From: Lingula anatina
Lineage: Eukaryota > Brachiopoda > Lingulata > Lingulida > Lingulidae
Length of the DNA: 64,000 nt
NCBI RefSeq assembly: GCF_001039355.2
Contig: NW_019775717.1
Coordinates: forward strand, 62,001 to 126,000
Direction of reading: 5' to 3'
The position numbers and the translations under genes were made by a program. The notes beneath the pieces are model-generated. The model did no database searches, was not told where the DNA came from, and worked only from the letters and a program-made list of their open reading frames with translations. This document shows, one piece after another, positions 60,240-64,000 of the stretch (within the stretch, counting starts at the first letter, position 1; each line of letters starts with the position of its first letter).

Positions 60240-63200
60240 TTTGTGTGGGTGGGTACATACATGTACTACATACGTACCTGAGTCGTATCCGTAGACCTCA
60301 AATTTACCACTGATATGGCCTCCCCAAGCCTGCACACTGAAGCGAACGTAGCGACCGACCGCTGAGGGTTTCAAGTAATTGCTACGAACTGTAGTGCCCC
60401 AGTTCCCGTTGAAAACCTGTAATATTCCATGTGATTAACCCTTCAGTAATCAGATAAACTATGTTACAAGTACACTTTGAAAACGGCGTTTACGAAAGTA
60501 TAAATATGATCAGATTAAAGTGGCATTATAAAGACATGTGGAATCTATGGGTATTTCGCTTAAGGTACATTTTTTCATTTTTTTTACATACCTCCACGGG
60601 AAATACCCATATCTTCTGAAACGGTGATATCAGGATATTTTGGTGAAATTAACCCGTCACGATTTCTGTTCTATCTAAATCTGCTTCATATCTACATCGA
60701 ATATAGCAGCGTGAACAACATGCGGTAATTACCTTGCATGCCCCATTTGTAACAGCATAACATTCGAAACCGACCCCGTCCACGGAGACCAGGAGCTCGT
60801 ACTTGGTCACATACTGCGACCCACCACCTCGGCCCTAAAATAAAATATTGAGAATATAAACGATGTTAAAGATCGACACCAGAACTGAGTCAGCTCGGAT
60901 CCCAAGTACGTTTTACGGCCCATTGCTGTTTTAACACGTGTTTGTGAGCTAATCTTACGACCATCTGAGTTCGGACCTGTCGAATTATGTCAACCAGACT
61001 TGATGGCAAAGTCGCATCTATATATAAATATCATTGTTATAAGGCAAAACTGACTAAACTAGATAATATGAAACTCAGCATCCTTCACTTGAACACAAAA
61101 GGAAAGTAAACCACGTGAGCGTAATAGAGTTGAACTCGAGTTTCCAATTGAACAATAAGGATTGCAGAAAGTGTGACATGTGAGGGTCCATGTAACAGAA
61201 ACTCTGCCATCCATATAGTTGTTATAGTTAGGGTTAGTTTGACCTAAGTGGGCCAAAATCCCTGGGCGCAAGTCACCTGAACAAAGTTGTGGGAAGTGAA
61301 TTCTCTATTATTGGGGACTCTCTGTCACGTTACACCGACCCAGAGTTTTATAAAACGACGCTGTTTGACAAGATAACCCGCGTTGGAATAAGGCAACGTT
61401 GCCTTTACCTACCTGCGTGGCCACCTTGGTTATAACCATTGTTCTTTGCAGATCTATTTGGAACCATTCATTGATGACGTTGGTCGCCGCACACCAGGCG
61501 CCGCTCTTTGACATGGAGCCCCCGAGTATGGAACAACTTCCGTGGTATGTTGACGCCGAGAAAGCCGAGTCCGGTAAAAATGAACTGTGAGGTCTCTCGC
61601 GGCCTGTTGAAAACCCATTTTTATTAAATCGAGTTGTTTAAAGGTACATACGAATCGAGCATCGGTGGAGCGTGGATTCCCAGTAACACATGTAAATCAC
61701 TTCTACTAGTTTCTTATACGACCCAAATAAACTCGACATGCCAAGGGATAAACTGAATAGATCACTCGATCAGCTATAAAAGAGTTTTAGACTGCTCCTG
61801 TCTTTAAATTTTTGGTTGGAAATTTAACCTACTTTTGTGACCTACTTTTCTGCCCCATTGAAAAACAGCATACAATGCTAGCAGAAAAATCTGTTCAAAC
61901 ATCATTTTTGGGTAAAATTAAACAATGCCTTTTGGTAAATCTCTTATTTATACTACAGGAAAATATATGCTGGCATTTGGACCTTTTTTGTGACAAAAAT
62001 TTGACTTTGTATGCATCTTTAATCAAAGGAAAAAATATACTATCACTAAAAATCAAATTAACTTACTGCAATCATTTTGAAACAATGTCGGTGCACAAGT
62101 GTCTCCTGAAAGTGTCTGATGAAAATTCATACAATGCAAACTCGCTGTCGAGATTATGATAAATAAAGGTGACATACTGATAATGAAGTCCGGGATTTAT
62201 TTTGTCAAAAGTGCGTTAAACACCCTCTAATATTTATAGAGAAGTGTGACAGGCAGCAGATATGAATCAAACCATTGGTACACATGAACCCTGTTCAATC
62301 GCAGTGTATTCTGATATGCTTCGATCATGTAATGAATTAAGCGGAAATAGACTTCTATGAAATGCACTGTAAATTAGAACAACGAGGGGTTATATAATAT
62401 AACAAAGCGTACACAAAAACACCGATAGCTTGGCCAACAGCTCAGGAAGTGGGCGGCTTACCGAGTATATCAGGAAAGACAGAATAGTATAAATCAATAC
62501 TCTTTTCACTATTGCTAAATCTGCTCATTCTGTTGAATGAATTAATGAAATGGGGCGTAGTAATATCTTATTCAGGTAATTTTAAGTCTTTTAGTAATTT
62601 CCCTTAATATTAAGTAGTCATTTAATGTACCTTGCAAGTTTATATCTGTACACAGTTGTTGTATCTAAATTTAGAATCTTGTTCGATAACGTGTATGTTA
62701 GCTTAAATATCCATGTGCTACAATTTAACAAATCACAATTTAAATGTACATATATCAACTAAGAGTTAATAACATTATATTTGAACAGATATTTTTGCAT
62801 TATTTCATTGAAATAACGTGCCTTTGAACATGCTCAACATGGGATGCACAACATTCTAAATGAGAAACCTGCATCATATCCTATCATGTTTCTTTAGAAC
62901 TAAGAAAGTAAAAAACCCAACCAAAACTTAAAACGGGCAGTTTCAAATCCTTAAGAGTAGGGGAAGGAGGTGGGGTTAAAAAAGCTCCAAGTCTGCACGC
63001 AGTTGTAAATAAGCACTTTACACCTTGGCCAACCGGTAACAATTTGTATCCATTCTAATTATTGCTTCCTATTTCAATAAATACCTTACCTTCAACCCAG
63101 GAAGAGCAAACCAAGGGTCCCAGCGTCTCATAACCGAATTCAGTAGAGTTATCGATGTCAGCGATCCTAGTCTGTACGACAGGAAGTAACACTTTCTCCT

Positions 63201-63778
63201 GGATGTAGCCTGCATCATATCTCCACACGGCGTCCTCGTTATCACAGCTGCACTGTTCTGTAAAGATAAACCATGATTCATTGCCAGCGAAAAGAGACTC
63301 GGGTTAATTGCCACTCCGGCCAGTTTCAAGACGTATGCTGATGGTACTCCACAAGGAAGGTCGTCAATGAGTTTAGTTAATATGATATTGCATCAGGCGA
63401 TGCTTTGCAATTTCAATTAATAAACATGTCAAGTACCTTAAATGTATTGGCATATACCAAATGCAATTGCTGTTGATGATATTTGGTTTGTATATCTACA
63501 TATGTATACATGTACTAGTATATCTTTGACAAGATACATCAACATCACAAATCACATTGACTAAACACATTCATTCAAACTGTAATATTAATTGTAGAAC
63601 ACCACATGTTCAACCGATCATACTTGCCACAGTTTCTATCAATTCTTACCTGCACCCTCACTGCAGGCAGAGTATTTACCACAAAGGCAGGTTGCAGTTG
63701 GAGAACCCCCCGCGAAGTAATGTCCCCAGTAATTGTACTGGCCGTAACGGTCAGTTTGAGAGGTCTCTGTCCCCATGC
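53716..63778 (-). CDS. Secreted lectin-like protein: fibrinogen-like modules, F5/8C and SUEL-lectin domains (N-terminus outside window)
   Basis: Thirteen exons in transcript order: 63778-63650, 63257-63090, 61603-61413, 60834-60733, 60416-60278, 59801-59544, 58634-58447, 58192-58024, 57630-57553, 57424-57257, 55460-55245, 54299-54084 and 53873-53716 (TAG). All join in phase. Exons 1-2 end fibrinogen-like module 1 (DRYGQYNYWGHYFAGG; CSCDNEDAVWRYDAGY; GYETLGPLVC). Exons 3-5 form an F5/8 type C domain (FSASTYHGSCS; NEWFQIDL; GRYVRFSVQAW). Exon 6 is a SUEL/galactose-binding lectin domain with its eight-Cys style. Exons 7-10 and 11-13 are fibrinogen-like modules 2 and 3, of the kind seen in contactin-associated proteins (YIKYECYGSF, WAGGDPEG, CNCD, TIGPLICQG). 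The protein stops right after module 3, with no laminin-G, EGF or membrane helix. Probably an extracellular recognition protein; ligand unknown. Confidence 0.85.
55158..55227. repeat. (TA)n microsatellite
   Basis: Long TA run just downstream of the donor of the exon 55460-55245. Confidence 0.9.
55866..57189. mobile_element. TTAA-flanked MITE, outer copy, split by a second copy
   Basis: Starts TTAAAGCGATAATAACTC and ends GAGTTATTATTACTTTAA. It is interrupted at an internal TTAA by the copy at 56404-57043, and its own 3' end resumes at 57044 with CAAAAAACCAAGCGTTTAGG. Confidence 0.8.
56404..57043. mobile_element. TTAA-flanked MITE, nested copy
   Basis: TTAA at 56404 opens AAGCAATAATAACTCTTC; the right end is GAAGAGTTATTATGACT before TTAA at 57040. 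It is closely related to its host copy and to 58805-59433. A conserved minus-strand open frame begins MRYILLFVKNTLIST. Confidence 0.8.
57659..57715. repeat. (TA)n microsatellite
   Basis: TA run upstream of the acceptor of the exon 57630-57553, in the intron. Confidence 0.9.
58805..59433. mobile_element. TTAA-flanked MITE, third copy
   Basis: 629 bases between TTAA flanks with the same inverted ends (AAGCAATAATAACTCTTC and GAAGAGTTATTATGACTT). It lies in the intron between the SUEL exon and module 2. Its minus strand keeps the same open frame (MRYIRLFVKNTLIST) as the copy at 56404. Confidence 0.8.
60199..60239. repeat. (GA)n microsatellite
   Basis: GA run with one AAAG interruption, in the intron after the last F5/8C exon. 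Confidence 0.85.
61604..63089. other. Intron of the lectin-like gene
   Basis: AT-rich; I see no additional exon, and the flanking exons join in phase without one. The 115-codon open frame at 61812-62159 has no recognisable features. Confidence 0.5.
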
Positions 63779-64000
63779 CTGTAAAGCAACAATATTCCTG
63801 CCTACTTTTCATTTTGCTTACAGCGTGTAATGCAGACTACTGGCTCTATCTTTGCTTGTAACATGAAAGTCATGAAATCGAACATTAAGACCAAACTGTG
63901 AAACCAATTCATAATTGCACCAAATGTAAGACAACGGTAGCCTAATCTGAATACAAAGGTTCAAATGTCCTACCCCCTATTCCGTGACATTCTATCTTAC
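63779..64000. other. Intron sequence at the window edge
   Basis: Upstream of the first visible lectin-gene exon; nothing coding recognised. Earlier exons must lie to the right of the window. Confidence 0.5.

Noticed and set aside
61399-61590. Plus-strand frame at 61.4 kb
   Set aside because: Antisense shadow of the F5/8C exon.
1-64000. CRISPR arrays, prokaryotic operons, tRNA or rRNA genes
   Set aside because: No array with regular spacers and no RNA gene folds were recognised; the sequence is intron-rich animal DNA.

Overview
This is animal nuclear DNA: split genes with GT-AG introns in conserved phases, AATAAA signals, many microsatellites and small inverted-repeat transposons. The gene set suggests an invertebrate, and my best guess is a lancelet (Branchiostoma) or a similarly polymorphic marine invertebrate. 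It includes a tandem pair of Vnx1-type CAX cation/proton exchangers, a GT92 glycosyltransferase, a C2H2 zinc-finger protein, SLC16-like MFS carriers, and a secreted protein combining F5/8C, SUEL-lectin and CNTNAP-style fibrinogen-like modules. The species call is inference; no search could be run.

Layout. 1-6.0 kb (+): 3' two-thirds of CAX gene 1. 8.2-16.6 kb (+): complete CAX gene 2, whose exon lengths and phases match gene 1 over the shared part. It has lost the acidic residue of the first alpha motif and carries a minor-spliceosome (U12) intron with an ATATCCTTTTT donor. 18.5-24.1 kb (-): a 12-finger C2H2 gene convergent with CAX gene 2; its last exon holds a coding minisatellite that continues past the stop codon. 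24.1-32.5 kb: no convincing gene; a 3.1-3.2 kb segment is present twice in tandem, joined by a single N. 32.5-34.8 kb (+): GT92 glycosyltransferase with a tandemly duplicated, decayed copy of its 5' exon and a TTAA-flanked element directly after its stop. 35.6-47.5 kb (-): an SLC16-like MFS gene, a second frameshifted copy, and further fragments; a 5'-truncated LINE sits in intron 1 of the first copy. 49.9-63.8 kb (-): the C-terminal part of a large secreted lectin-like gene running right to left: fibrinogen-like module 1, F5/8C, SUEL lectin, fibrinogen-like module 2, fibrinogen-like module 3 and stop. A second copy of module 3 (49.9-51.7 kb) lies beyond that stop in a tandem duplicate joined by a single N.

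Two gaps (27550-27835, 46721-47235) and three single Ns (29083, 39989, 51935) sit at or inside near-identical tandem copies, so several apparent duplications are probably unmerged haplotypes. Comparing the copies exposes recent insertions with their empty sites. All exon models below were built by hand from splice signals, reading phase and paralog comparison, and each is in phase from end to end.
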